NCBI GenBank assembly: GCA_900315945.1
Contig: ONAZ01000014.1
Coordinates: 1-64,000, forward strand
Direction of reading: 5' to 3'
DNA length: 64,000 nucleotides
Source of the DNA: an uncultured Lachnospiraceae bacterium
Lineage (GTDB): Bacteria; Bacillota; Clostridia; Lachnospirales; Lachnospiraceae
In this document: in pieces, positions 25,810 through 34,455 of the stretch
Position numbering within the stretch: the first letter of the stretch is position 1
Layout of the letters: every line of letters begins with the position of its first letter
Translations under genes and position numbers: made by a program
Notes under the pieces: generated by a model
The model's input: the letters and a program-made list of their open reading frames with translations, nothing else
Told to the model about the DNA's origin: nothing
Database searches by the model: none

Positions 25810-26982
25810 ATGAGAGTTACAGATGATATTATTTATGTTGGAGTAAATGATCATGAGATTGAGGCAGACTTATTCGAAGGACAATATGAGGTGCCTCTTG
25901 GAATGGCATATAATTCATATCTAATTAAGGATGAGAAAATCGCAGTAATGGACTCCGTTGATGGTGATTTTGAAGAAGAATGGTTAGAAAATGTTAAGAA
26001 TGCCTTAGGTGGTGCTACACCAGAATACTTGGTTGTACAGCATATGGAGCCAGATCATAGTGCTAACATTACAGCATTTATGAATAAGTACAAGGATGCT
26101 AAAGTGGTTGCTTCTACTAACGCATTTAAGATGATGAAGAACTTCTACGGAGAAGACTATGAGGATAGAAGAATTGTAGTTGGAGAAGGAGATACACTAA
26201 GTCTAGGAAAGCATGAGCTTACTTTTATAACAGCGCCTATGGTTCACTGGCCTGAGGTTATTATGACATATGATAAGACTGATAAGGTGTTATTCTCAGC
26301 AGATGCATTTGGCAAATTCGGTGCAAATGATGTAGAAGATCCTGAAGGATGGGCTTGCGAGGCAAGAAGATATTATTTCGGTATTGTTGGAAAGTACGGA
26401 GTTCAGGTACAAAATGTATTGAAGAAGGCGGCTAATCTCGATATACAAATAATCTGTCCTCTTCATGGACCGGTCCTTGATGATAATCTCTCATATTATC
26501 TTGAGACCTATGATACATGGTCATCATATAATGTTGAGACTAAGGGAGTATTTATTGCATATACATCTGTATATGGTAATACTAAGCAGGCTGTAGAAGA
26601 ACTAGCAAAAGTTTTAGAGGATAAAGGATGTCCTAGAGTAGAATATGCGGATCTTGCTAGAGAAGATATGTTTGAATCAATCGAAGATGCCTTTAGACAT
26701 GATACGTTGATTCTTGCTACAACTACATATAACGGCGATATATTCCCATTTATGAGAACATTTATAACACATCTAATTGAGAGAGGATATAAGAATCGTA
26801 CAATCGGCTTTGTTGAGAATGGTTCATGGGCGCCAACTGCAGCTCGTGTTATGAAGTCTATGCTAGAAGAATCTAAGGATATTAACTTTGTTGAGAACAA
26901 GGTAACAATCACTTCGGCACTAAATGACGAGACTAGAGCTCAGATTGATAAGATGGCTGATGAGATAATGAAAAATTATTAA
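25810..26982 (+). CDS. flavodiiron protein (A-type flavoprotein, FprA family)
   Basis: A 390-residue enzyme that reduces O2 to water or NO to N2O. The beta-lactamase-like domain carries the diiron ligands in HMEPDHSAN (about 78-86), the later HWPE and CPLHGP; the FMN-binding flavodoxin domain starts near 248 with AYTSVYGNTKQAVEELA. It has no rubredoxin extension, so electrons come from a separate carrier. AAAGGAGG precedes ATG. It ends the redox group and is followed by a strong terminator. Typical of oxygen defence in strict anaerobes. Confidence 0.93.
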   Translation: MRVTDDIIYVGVNDHEIEADLFEGQYEVPLGMAYNSYLIKDEKIAVMDSVDGDFEEEWLENVKNALGGATPEYLVVQHMEPDHSANITAFMNKYKDAKVVASTNAFKMMKNFYGEDYEDRRIVVGEGDTLSLGKHELTFITAPMVHWPEVIMTYDKTDKVLFSADAFGKFGANDVEDPEGWACEARRYYFGIVGKYGVQVQNVLKKAANLDIQIICPLHGPVLDDNLSYYLETYDTWSSYNVETKGVFIAYTSVYGNTKQAVEELAKVLEDKGCPRVEYADLAREDMFESIEDAFRHDTLILATTTYNGDIFPFMRTFITHLIERGYKNRTIGFVENGSWAPTAARVMKSMLEESKDINFVENKVTITSALNDETRAQIDKMADEIMKNY

Positions 26983-26995
26983 TTTATTTCTATTT

Positions 26996-27024
26996 AATCC
27001 CGACTTAATTGTCGGGATTTTTTT
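26996..27024 (+). terminator. terminator after fprA
   Basis: ATCCCGAC and GTCGGGAT, a perfect 8-bp stem with a 6-nt loop, followed by seven T. Confidence 0.9.
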
Positions 27025-27034
27025 GCTATGATAA

Positions 27035-27080
27035 TTACGTACGTAAATCTATTGAAAAAAAGTACGCTTTATTATATAAT
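27035..27080 (+). promoter_or_regulatory. palindrome and promoter of the antitoxin-like gene
   Basis: The promoter TTGAAA (27052-27057), 17 bp, TATAAT (27075-27080) is preceded 5 bp upstream by the perfect 12-bp palindrome TTACGTACGTAA (27035-27046); GTACG recurs at 27062-27066 in the spacer. Position and symmetry suggest an autoregulatory operator. Confidence 0.65.
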
Positions 27081-27114
27081 TTAATTAGAAGATGGCAATA
27101 ATGAGGTATACGTT

Positions 27115-27675
27115 ATGGTTAAAGCAAGACAAATGGAAGTCAGATCTAATATTAAGAAGTATTTTGATATGGCTTATGAGGGAACACCAATTATTGTTCC
27201 GAGAAAAGAGAATAAGAATGTAGTTATTATTTCCGAGAGTGAATACTCGAGACTAGGACGTATTGAGAGAATCTTTGCATATGCAGAGAAGTTAAAGGGG
27301 ATTAAAGATGATACATTAATTCCTGATAAAGCAGATATAGATATAAGAACAGAGAACTTAGATAAGCTTTTTGCAATTAGTACATTGGAAGATAATTGGA
27401 ATGGTAATGGCGCACCTTCATTTCCTCGTAAGTTAATAGAGAAAGTTCATGGTATTATTACAGATTTAGCTATTCAACCGGAATTATTTCCGACTGCATT
27501 ACAGACGATACAATTAGAATATGATAATTCTAGAAAGGATCATATGGAGATAGAGATAGGCACTGATGATATGTCTGAGGTTTTTGTTGTTGGTAATAGT
27601 GGGGGAGAATCCATTGAGAGAATAGAGTCAACTGCCCGAGCAATTAATGAGAGGGTTGGTGCATTTTATGGATAA
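27115..27675 (+). CDS. Phd/YefM antitoxin-like domain fused to an unknown domain
   Basis: A 186-residue protein. Residues 1-50 match Phd/YefM antitoxins: the ribbon-helix DNA-binding fold with VKARQMEVRSNIKKYFDMAY and NKNVVIISESEYSRL. Real antitoxins of this type are about 85 residues and continue with a toxin-binding tail; here there are 130 further residues (LFAISTLEDNWNGNGAPSFP, then LQTIQLEYDN) resembling domains seen in orphan antitoxin-like proteins. No RelE/YoeB/Doc toxin gene follows; the next gene is convergent metY. It is a possible self-regulated orphan regulator. Confidence 0.65.
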   Translation: MVKARQMEVRSNIKKYFDMAYEGTPIIVPRKENKNVVIISESEYSRLGRIERIFAYAEKLKGIKDDTLIPDKADIDIRTENLDKLFAISTLEDNWNGNGAPSFPRKLIEKVHGIITDLAIQPELFPTALQTIQLEYDNSRKDHMEIEIGTDDMSEVFVVGNSGGESIERIESTARAINERVGAFYG

Positions 27676-27710
27676 CATATTTCCAAAGACGGAAATTTTG
27701 TGAAAAATCA

Positions 27711-27739
27711 TAAGGGGCGCATTCGCGCCCCTTATTACG
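27711..27739. terminator. bidirectional terminator between antitoxin-like gene and metY
   Basis: TAAGGGGCGC and GCGCCCCTTA, a perfect 10-bp stem with a 4-nt loop. The minus strand has a good T run after it (TGATTTTT), so it mainly serves metY. Confidence 0.8.
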
Positions 27740-27769
27740 TATATAGAATACTTATACGATACATTATTT

Positions 27770-29047
27770 TTATATTCTATCTAGCGCCTGCTTAAGATCA
27801 GCTATCAAATCATCTGCATTTTCAAGACCAACAGAATATCTGATTAAGTCAGGTGAGATACCAGCTTCAACTAATTGCTCATCTGTAAGCTGTCTGTGGG
27901 TGTGACTTGCAGGATGAAGAAGGCATGTTCTTGCATCGGCAACGTGTGTTGCAATTGTTGCAAGCTTTAAGGAATCCATGAATTTGATTGCAGTATCACG
28001 GTCTCCTTTAATTCCAAAGCAAAGTACACCACATGTTCCATCCTTAAGATATTTCTGGGCTAGGTTATGGTATTTATCATTCTCAAGTCCAGCATAGTGA
28101 ATCCAAGCAACTTTGTCTTGAGATTCTAAGAACTTGGCAATTTTAAGAGCATTTTCACAATGTCTCTCCATTCTTACGTGAAGTGTCTCCATACCTGTAT
28201 TAACATAGAAGGCGTTCTGCGGAGACTGGATGCATCCAAAGTCACGCATTAATTGGGCAGTAGCCTTAGTGATGTATGCACCTTTACCGAATTTCTCGGC
28301 ATATGTGATTCCATGATATGATTCATCAGGAGTACATAGTCCAGGGAATTTGTCCTTATTAGCCATCCAATCGAAGTTGCCACTGTCAACAATTGCTCCA
28401 CCAACACTTATTCCGTGGCCGTCGATGTATTTCGTAGTTGAGTGAGTAACAATATCGCATCCCCATTCGATAGGTCTGCAGTTTATAGGTGTTGCAAATG
28501 TGTTATCAATAATAAGTGGTACACCATGCTTGTGAGCTAAGGTAGCAAACTTCTCAATATCTAGAACTGTACATGTTGGATTAGTAATTGTTTCGCCAAA
28601 TACTGCCTTGGTATTAGGCTTAAAATACTTATCCAATTCTTCTATTGGTAAATCCTGATCTACAAATGTGCACTCAATGCCAAGCTTTGCCATGGTAACA
28701 GCAAATAAGTTATATGTTCCACCATATATAGCTGAGCTTGCAATGAAGTGATCTCCTGCTTCACATATATTGAAGATGGCAAAGAAGTTAGCTGCCTGTC
28801 CAGAAGAAGTTAGCATTCCAGCAACCCCACCTTCTAAGTCAGCTAGCTTTGCAGCAGCCAAATCATTAGTAGGATTCTGAAGTCTTGTATAGAAATATCC
28901 TTCTGCTTCTAAGTCGAATAAAGCGCCCATGTGGTCGCTAGAATCGTATTTGAATGTTGTACTTTGATATATAGGTAGCTGTCTTGGCTCTCCGTTCTTT
29001 GGTTCATAACCGCTGTGGAGGCATTTTGTTTCGATTTGTGTGTCCAT
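27770..29047 (-). CDS. metY: O-acetylhomoserine sulfhydrylase (MetY-type)
   Basis: A 425-residue PLP enzyme of the Cys/Met metabolism family that makes homocysteine from O-acetylhomoserine and sulfide. The PLP lysine lies in HSTTKYIDGHG, with the cofactor segment IDNTFATP and the N-terminal YQSTTFKYDSS. The length and the segment GIECTFVDQDLPIEEL suit O-acetylhomoserine aminocarboxypropyltransferases rather than cystathionine enzymes. AGGAGAAAAG precedes the ATG on the minus strand. I see no SAM riboswitch or T-box in the 138-bp divergent region. Confidence 0.92.
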   Translation of the reverse strand: MDTQIETKCLHSGYEPKNGEPRQLPIYQSTTFKYDSSDHMGALFDLEAEGYFYTRLQNPTNDLAAAKLADLEGGVAGMLTSSGQAANFFAIFNICEAGDHFIASSAIYGGTYNLFAVTMAKLGIECTFVDQDLPIEELDKYFKPNTKAVFGETITNPTCTVLDIEKFATLAHKHGVPLIIDNTFATPINCRPIEWGCDIVTHSTTKYIDGHGISVGGAIVDSGNFDWMANKDKFPGLCTPDESYHGITYAEKFGKGAYITKATAQLMRDFGCIQSPQNAFYVNTGMETLHVRMERHCENALKIAKFLESQDKVAWIHYAGLENDKYHNLAQKYLKDGTCGVLCFGIKGDRDTAIKFMDSLKLATIATHVADARTCLLHPASHTHRQLTDEQLVEAGISPDLIRYSVGLENADDLIADLKQALDRI

Positions 29048-29185
29048 AACTTTTCTCCTTTTGTCTTGATATATACGAATATGATTTTATCACTATAAGA
29101 GTGGGTTTTGCAAGAAAATAGTACGTTCTTTGTGAGATAATGGTGTATAATGATACTTGATTATTATTTGACGAGGAAATGACTT

Positions 29186-30142
29186 ATGAATATTGTAATA
29201 CTTGAGCGTTCATCTGTTGGAGATGATGTAAGCGTTGATTTACTTAATCGATTTGGAGAAGTGACAGTTTATAACACTACACCTGTTCCTATGATAGGCG
29301 AGAGAATTAAGGATGCAGATATTGTTATTGCCAACAAGTCACCTCTTAATGAAGAGACTCTAAGGGATGCTTTAAATGTTAAATTAATATGCGAGTTTGC
29401 AACTGGATACGATAATATTGATTTATCCTATTGCAAGAAGCGTGGAATTGGCGTAAGAAATGTCAAAGGATATAGTACAGATGCTGTGGTCCAACATACA
29501 TTTGGCCTATGTCTATACATTTTCGAAAAGCTTAATTATTATGATAATTATGTTAAGTCAGGTGCTTATGCCAGACAGGATAGCTTCAGCCATTATGACA
29601 TGAATTTTAGTGAGTTATCAAGTAAGACCTGGGGAATAATCGGAATGGGTGCTATAGGAAGCAAAGTAGCAGATATAGCATCAGCTTTTGGTTGTAATGT
29701 GGTTAGATACTCTCTTTCAGATAAGCCCTCTGATTCGACTTATAAGGCACTTCCTTTTGACGAATTCTTACATGAGTGTGACATTATATCTATTCACTGT
29801 CCACTTAATGATAATACAAGAGGACTCTTTGATTATAGCGCATTTTCTAAAATGAAAAGAGATGCAATTCTAATAAATGTTGCCAGAGGTGGTATTGTAG
29901 TTGATGCTGACCTATATAGAGCCCTTAATGAGAATCTTATCTATGGTGCTGGACTGGATGTAACAAGTACAGAACCAATGACCGAGGATAATCCGCTGTC
30001 CGATTATAAGGACAGCAATCGTCTTGTTATAACGCCACATATGGCATGGGCAAGTAATGAAGCTAGAGCAAGAGTGGTAGAAGAGACAGCTCTTAATATA
30101 GAAGCATTTCTTGATGGAAGAGATAGAAATGTAATATTGTAA
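29186..30142 (+). CDS. D-isomer-specific 2-hydroxyacid dehydrogenase
   Basis: A 318-residue NAD-dependent enzyme. The NAD-binding motif GIIGMGAIGSKVADIAS (about 152-168), the catalytic Arg in NVARGGIVVD, the Glu after it and the His in ITPHMAWAS are present. The N-terminal segment with FATGYDNIDLSYC is typical. It could be a hydroxypyruvate, D-lactate or 2-ketoacid reductase; sequence inspection cannot decide. GAGGAAATG precedes the ATG. Next comes an HI0933-family flavoprotein after 58 bp. Confidence 0.88.
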   Translation: MNIVILERSSVGDDVSVDLLNRFGEVTVYNTTPVPMIGERIKDADIVIANKSPLNEETLRDALNVKLICEFATGYDNIDLSYCKKRGIGVRNVKGYSTDAVVQHTFGLCLYIFEKLNYYDNYVKSGAYARQDSFSHYDMNFSELSSKTWGIIGMGAIGSKVADIASAFGCNVVRYSLSDKPSDSTYKALPFDEFLHECDIISIHCPLNDNTRGLFDYSAFSKMKRDAILINVARGGIVVDADLYRALNENLIYGAGLDVTSTEPMTEDNPLSDYKDSNRLVITPHMAWASNEARARVVEETALNIEAFLDGRDRNVIL

Positions 30143-30200
30143 TATTAAGTTGGCTTCATAAGTGTGAATGCTATAGTATTAGGTAGGGCAAGGTGTTAAT

Positions 30201-31403
30201 ATGACAGATCTAATTATAGTTGGTGGTGGAGTGGCAGGACTTTTTGCTGCAATTTCCGCTAAGAAGAATGGTGCAAATGTTATAATTTTAGAAAAAAACG
30301 ATTCCCTTGGAAAAAAGATTCTAATAACTGGTAATGGTAGATGTAACTTTACTAATGAAGAGATGGATAGTAGTTACTTTGTGTCATCATCTGATGATAA
30401 GGATAGATTTGTAGATAATGTACTTAATTCATTTGACAATAATAGTCTAGTGAAAATGTTAGAAGAACTTGGAATGAGTTACTACCTACGAGAAGGGTAT
30501 TACTATCCTAAGACTGACGAGGCAGTTACATTTAGAGATACTCTGATTAATGAAATTAATCGTCTTGGAATCCAAGTGATTTATAACTTTAATCTTCGTT
30601 CAATTGAAAAGTGTGATGAAGGATTTAGGCTTAGCAATAAGAAAGACATTTACCATGCAAAAAAAGTTATATTATCAACGGGTGGTAACGCGTCTCCTAG
30701 AACAGGTTCCTCTGGTGATTCTTATTATTATCTTAAGAATCTTGGCCATAATGTAATCAAACCACTTCCAGCACTTACAACGCTTAAGGCTGATTATCCT
30801 GATACTTTGCTTGGAGTAAATGCGCTAGCTAAGATAAGTCTTCTTATTAATGGAGACATTGTAGGGACAGAAAATGGATTTATTAAATTCTACAAAGGAA
30901 TGCTTTCTGGAATTCCAATATATCAGCTTAGCCTTAATGCAGTTCCTGCGCTTGATAGAGGTGATAATGTAGAGATATCGGTTGACTTTGTATCTGATTC
31001 TAATATGGTAAATGCACTTAATAGAGAGGGGCTTAGCGTAAGGAAGGCACTTTGCCAGTCAATAAATCCTAAGATTGTTGATTCATATTATAAAGAAGAT
31101 GATAATATGTTGACTGAACAATTAGATGATGAAGACAAAGAAGGAATTATTCAATTGTTTTCTAATGTTAATTATGAGATAATTGGGTTTGGAAGTTTTG
31201 ATGTAGCGCAATCAACCTATGGAGGAGTAGATATATCTGAGATTAACATGGATACAATGGAATCTAAGGTGTGCCCTGGACTATTCCTTGTAGGTGAGAT
31301 AATAGATATAACAGGTAAATGCGGTGGATACAATATACAATGGGCAGCATCCACTGGTGTTATAGCAGGTAGAAAGGCAGCAGAGAATGGAAGACGAAAT
31401 TAA
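30201..31403 (+). CDS. HI0933/YhiN-family FAD-dependent oxidoreductase
   Basis: A 400-residue flavoprotein. The FAD motif IIVGGGVAGLFAAISAKKNGA is at the N-terminus (GGGVAG), followed by GNGRCNFTNEE, LSTGGNASPRTGSSG and the C-terminal GGYNIQWAASTGVIAGR. These are signatures of the HI0933 family, which includes BaiN. The substrate is unknown. The stop codon overlaps the first hypB gene by 17 nt, so the two are translationally coupled. Confidence 0.88.
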   Translation: MTDLIIVGGGVAGLFAAISAKKNGANVIILEKNDSLGKKILITGNGRCNFTNEEMDSSYFVSSSDDKDRFVDNVLNSFDNNSLVKMLEELGMSYYLREGYYYPKTDEAVTFRDTLINEINRLGIQVIYNFNLRSIEKCDEGFRLSNKKDIYHAKKVILSTGGNASPRTGSSGDSYYYLKNLGHNVIKPLPALTTLKADYPDTLLGVNALAKISLLINGDIVGTENGFIKFYKGMLSGIPIYQLSLNAVPALDRGDNVEISVDFVSDSNMVNALNREGLSVRKALCQSINPKIVDSYYKEDDNMLTEQLDDEDKEGIIQLFSNVNYEIIGFGSFDVAQSTYGGVDISEINMDTMESKVCPGLFLVGEIIDITGKCGGYNIQWAASTGVIAGRKAAENGRRN

Positions 31404-32064
31404 GATTATTGAATTAAAACAGAATGTATTCAAAGAAAATGAAGTAAATGCTGATATCATCCGTAAAGAATGTAAGGATGCAAAACAGCTTATGATAAAT
31501 GTAATGTCTAGTCCTGGAAGCGGCAAGACAACTACACTTGTTAGAACTATTAAAGACTTGGAAGGTTTTGCAAATGTTGGCGTTATGGAGTGTGACATAG
31601 ACGCTGATGTAGATGCTTATACAATAAGAGAAGCAGGAGCAAGATCAATACAGCTTCATACAGGCGGTATGTGTCATATGGATGCTGGAATGACTAAACA
31701 GGGAATGCTTGAAATGGGTACAGATGGTCTGGATCTTATATTTATTGAGAATGTAGGCAATCTTGTATGTCCAGCAGAATTTGATACAGGAGCATCTGTT
31801 AATCTAACGATTCTTTCTGTTCCAGAAGGTGATGATAAGCCTGCAAAATATCCATTGGTCTATGAAGTAAGTGATATTGTTCTTATTAATAAGATTGATG
31901 CTTTGTCTGTGCTTGACTTCGACAAGGATTTATGTGTTAGCAGGATAAAAGAATTAAATCCTAATGCTAAGATTTTCTTTGTGTCATCTAAGACAGGTGA
32001 AGGATTTGAAGAGTGGATTTCGTATCTTAAGAGCATTTTGGAAGATTATAAGACACAGGATTAG
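31387..32064 (+). CDS. hypB: HypB-family GTPase, copy 1
   Basis: A 225-residue SIMIBI GTPase of the nickel-insertion family. The P-loop SSPGSGKTT, the metal-site segment GGMCHMDAGMT, the switch ECDIDADVDAYT and ENVGNLVCPAEFDTGA are all typical of HypB. The histidine-rich or CxxCGC N-terminal nickel store is absent. It overlaps the preceding flavoprotein gene and is followed 31 bp later by a paralogue. No HypA, HypC-F or hydrogenase gene is in the window, so the target metalloenzyme is unknown. Confidence 0.88.
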   Translation: MEDEIKIIELKQNVFKENEVNADIIRKECKDAKQLMINVMSSPGSGKTTTLVRTIKDLEGFANVGVMECDIDADVDAYTIREAGARSIQLHTGGMCHMDAGMTKQGMLEMGTDGLDLIFIENVGNLVCPAEFDTGASVNLTILSVPEGDDKPAKYPLVYEVSDIVLINKIDALSVLDFDKDLCVSRIKELNPNAKIFFVSSKTGEGFEEWISYLKSILEDYKTQD

Positions 32065-32095
32065 AGCCGTAGTAATATACTATTAGGAGTACAGC

Positions 32096-32767
32096 ATGAG
32101 TGAAGTAAAAGTTATAGAGATTAATGAAAGTGTGTTCAGTAATAATGAGAAAGAAGCAGATATGATAAGAGAGAGATTGTCAGATCAAGGGACTTTCTTC
32201 GTAAATGTTATGTCCAGCCCTGGAAGCGGCAAGACTACACTTCTTTCTGCAGTCATTAATATGTTAAAAGATGAAATGAGAATTGCGGAGATGGATGTAG
32301 ATATTAAGTCTAGTCTTGATGCCCAGACTGTTGCTGATGCAACAGGTGTTAGAGTTCTTCAGATTCATAATGGAGGACTTTGCCATATAGACGCTGATAT
32401 GACAGGCAGAGCTATAGCACAGTTTGGGGTTGATGATACAGATCTTCTTATCCTAGAGAATATAGGTAACCTTGTATGTCCGGCTGAATTTGACACTGGC
32501 GCACATAAGAATATAATGCTTTTTTCTCTGCCAGAAGGAGACGACAAACCTCTAAAATATCCTCTAATGTATTCAATATCTGATGTAGTTATAATAACGA
32601 AGGTAGATACTAAGGAGTTCTTTGATTTCGACATGGAACTTGCCAAGTCTCATATCAAAGAACTTAATCCCAACGCTAAGATATTTGCTGTAAGCGCCAA
32701 GACAGGCGAAGGACTAGAAGACGTGGCTAACTACTTAAGAGAGCAGGTAAGGGAGATTAAGAAGTAG
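32096..32767 (+). CDS. hypB: HypB-family GTPase, copy 2
   Basis: A 223-residue paralogue of the preceding gene with the same motif order: SSPGSGKTT, GGLCHIDADMT, EMDVDIKSSLDAQT, ENIGNLVCPAEFDTGA. The identity with copy 1 is substantial but not recent: the synonymous codons differ throughout. AGGAGTACAGC precedes ATG and a terminator follows, so flavoprotein-hypB-hypB is one operon. HypB works as a GTP-dependent dimer, so the two copies could form a heterodimer or serve different partners. Confidence 0.88.
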   Translation: MSEVKVIEINESVFSNNEKEADMIRERLSDQGTFFVNVMSSPGSGKTTLLSAVINMLKDEMRIAEMDVDIKSSLDAQTVADATGVRVLQIHNGGLCHIDADMTGRAIAQFGVDDTDLLILENIGNLVCPAEFDTGAHKNIMLFSLPEGDDKPLKYPLMYSISDVVIITKVDTKEFFDFDMELAKSHIKELNPNAKIFAVSAKTGEGLEDVANYLREQVREIKK

Positions 32768-32783
32768 ATATACGGGTTATGAT

Positions 32784-32808
32784 AAACGGGGCATTAAGCC
32801 CCGTTTTT
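32784..32808 (+). terminator. terminator after the hypB pair
   Basis: AAACGGGGC and GCCCCGTTT, a perfect 9-bp stem with a 5-nt loop, then TT. Confidence 0.9.
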
Positions 32809-32907
32809 AACTATATAAAATTACCTTCCTTAAAGTTCTTTATAATTTGTTAACAAAGTTTATAAATATTTAATAATTTGTTCGATTGTATTCAACAAAC
32901 AATCTGT

Positions 32908-32964
32908 TATAATTCTTATATCGAATCAATCTGATTCGTTCATAGGTATAAGTTCTTACCTATG
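32908..32964 (+). promoter_or_regulatory. -10 box and two hairpins in the Rpn gene leader
   Basis: TATAAT at 32908-32913 is followed by CGAATCA-ATC-TGATTCG (32922-32938) and then CATAGGTA with TACCTATG (32941-32964). The paired hairpins would form in the leader RNA of the Rpn-family gene. Confidence 0.5.
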
Positions 32965-33012
32965 CTATCCCCACATTGTAGTGAAAATAATTTTTATCAG
33001 GAGGATTTGCTT

Positions 33013-33885
33013 ATGGCAAAAAAAGAAAAACTTAATAATGGTGATTGGCGAAAGGCCACAGGAAAAATCGACTACTGCATGACCAACGACTACATGTTTC
33101 GTATGGTTTTGCAGTCAAACAACACTGTGCTCAAAGGATTAATTAGTTCTATGATGCATGTAGCCCTTAATGACATTGAAAATGTTGAAATAGTTAATCC
33201 AATAGAATTAGGAAAACATATAGACGACAAAGATTTCATTCTAGATGTAAAAGTTATGCTTAATGATAATACAATCATCAACTTGGAAATGCAGGTAACG
33301 AACTACAACAACTGGACTAACAGGTCGCTAAGCTATCTATGTAGAGCATTCGACAACGTGCAAAAGGGTGAAGATTATAATTCTGTAATTCCAGTAACAC
33401 ATATTGGTTTTTTGGATTATGATTTGTTCCCAGAAGAGCTAGAATTTTATAGCAAATATATGCTTCGTAACGTAAAATCGGGGAAAATATATAATGACAA
33501 ATTCACTCTATGCGTGTTATCATTAAATCAGATAAAACTTGCCACTAAAGAAGACAAAAAATGGCAGATTGATGAATGGGCAAGGCTATTTAAAGCCACC
33601 ACATGGGAGGAATTAAAAATGATTGCAGAAAAAGATCAAGTATATTCTGAAGCAGCTAATTCCATATATCTCCAGAACTCTGACGAAACCGTTAGAGCTA
33701 TGTGTGAAGCTAGACAAGAAGCTATCTTCCATGAGCAGTATGTGCAGAAACAGCTTGAGGAACTAAAGGAACTAAAAGAAGCTAGAGATGAAGCTATCCT
33801 TAATGAGCAACATATGCAAAAACAACTTAATGAAAAAGATGCTCTGATAGCGAAACTGCAAGCAGAACTAGATAATCTTAAGTAA
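33013..33885 (+). CDS. Rpn-family PD-(D/E)XK nuclease (recombination-promoting)
   Basis: A 290-residue protein of the Rpn/YhgA-like family, annotated as putative transposase but shown in E. coli to be a DNA nuclease that promotes RecA-independent recombination. The PD-(D/E)XK core is visible as DFILDVKVMLNDNTII then LEMQVTNY (Asp ... Glu-x-Gln). The C-terminal 75 residues are a coiled coil with two related segments, EARQEAIFHEQYVQKQLEEL and EARDEAILNEQHMQKQLNEK. CAGGAGG lies 8 nt before ATG 33013; the longer frame from 32962 has no ribosome site. Terminal repeats typical of a transposon are absent. Confidence 0.85.
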   Translation: MAKKEKLNNGDWRKATGKIDYCMTNDYMFRMVLQSNNTVLKGLISSMMHVALNDIENVEIVNPIELGKHIDDKDFILDVKVMLNDNTIINLEMQVTNYNNWTNRSLSYLCRAFDNVQKGEDYNSVIPVTHIGFLDYDLFPEELEFYSKYMLRNVKSGKIYNDKFTLCVLSLNQIKLATKEDKKWQIDEWARLFKATTWEELKMIAEKDQVYSEAANSIYLQNSDETVRAMCEARQEAIFHEQYVQKQLEELKELKEARDEAILNEQHMQKQLNEKDALIAKLQAELDNLK

Positions 33886-33918
33886 AAAGAAGAGTAGATA
33901 TTGTGTGGTAAACATTTA

Positions 33919-33950
33919 TACGGCTCCGTTGATACGGAGCCGTATTTATT
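33919..33950. terminator. bidirectional terminator between Rpn and XRE genes
   Basis: TACGGCTCCG and CGGAGCCGTA, a perfect 10-bp stem with a 6-nt loop, followed by TTTATT, between convergent genes. Confidence 0.85.
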
Positions 33951-33973
33951 ATTATATACCTAAAATCGATACA

Positions 33974-34321
33974 TTATACATTTTTAATCAAATCCCTTAC
34001 TAATAATTCAAGGTGGAGAATGGTCTCAGTTGGGAGTTTTTGGATTTTTTGTAACAATTGAGTGTCTGCATTATTGTCTTTGTCACAAAAACTAAGAAAT
34101 TCGCTTGGTGAGACTTCTAGATATTCGCATATGTTAATAAATATGGGGAGAGAAGGCATCATATGCTTATTCTCTATTCGATTTATGTATCCGGCACTTT
34201 GACCTATTGATAGACTCATTTCGCGGGCAGAGACCTTCTTGCTGGTTCTTAGTTCTATTAATTTATTCACAAAATCACTCGTAAATTGTATTTCATTTTC
34301 TTTAATTGATTTATTACTCAT
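33974..34321 (-). CDS. XRE-family transcriptional regulator
   Basis: A 115-residue regulator. The helix-turn-helix is at about 17-70: LIELRTSKKVSAREMSLSIG, then SAGYINRIENKHMMPSLPIF. The tail has a helix (KIQKLPTETILHLELLVRDL). It is divergent from the large surface-protein gene; the direct repeats and consensus promoter between them are likely targets, so it may repress both. The 3' end abuts a shared terminator. Confidence 0.88.
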   Translation of the reverse strand: MSNKSIKENEIQFTSDFVNKLIELRTSKKVSAREMSLSIGQSAGYINRIENKHMMPSLPIFINICEYLEVSPSEFLSFCDKDNNADTQLLQKIQKLPTETILHLELLVRDLIKNV

Positions 34322-34324
34322 AAC

Positions 34325-34365
34325 ATGTATTATACATTAGAAAAATGCATATTATATGTATTATA
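34325..34365. promoter_or_regulatory. direct repeats between XRE and surface-protein genes
   Basis: ATGTATTATA occurs at 34325-34334 and 34356-34365, start-to-start 31 bp, that is about three helical turns. Candidate operator for the XRE protein. Confidence 0.45.
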
Positions 34366-34379
34366 AATGCACAAATACC

Positions 34380-34408
34380 TTGACATATGCATCATCAGTA
34401 CATATAAT
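34380..34408 (+). promoter_or_regulatory. consensus promoter of the large surface-protein gene
   Basis: TTGACA (34380-34385), 17-bp spacer, TATAAT (34403-34408): both boxes match the sigma-A consensus perfectly, which is unique in this window and suggests strong expression unless repressed. Confidence 0.85.
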
Positions 34409-34455
34409 ACACAAAGTGGATATTTTTAATGCATATGGTTTATTTGAGGAGAAGA

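Noticed and set aside
29048-29185. SAM riboswitch or T-box in front of metY
   Set aside because: The region is short and shows none of the conserved stems or the T-box sequence.
31387-32767. Hydrogenase maturation cluster
   Set aside because: Two HypB-like genes alone, with no hypA, hypC-F or hydrogenase subunits.
33013-33885. Transposon carrying an Rpn transposase
   Set aside because: No terminal inverted repeats or target-site duplication were found around the gene; the palindromes upstream are leader hairpins.
34429-34455. Earlier start of the Ig-like surface protein
   Set aside because: The in-frame ATG codons there have no ribosome site, while GAGGAG precedes 34456.
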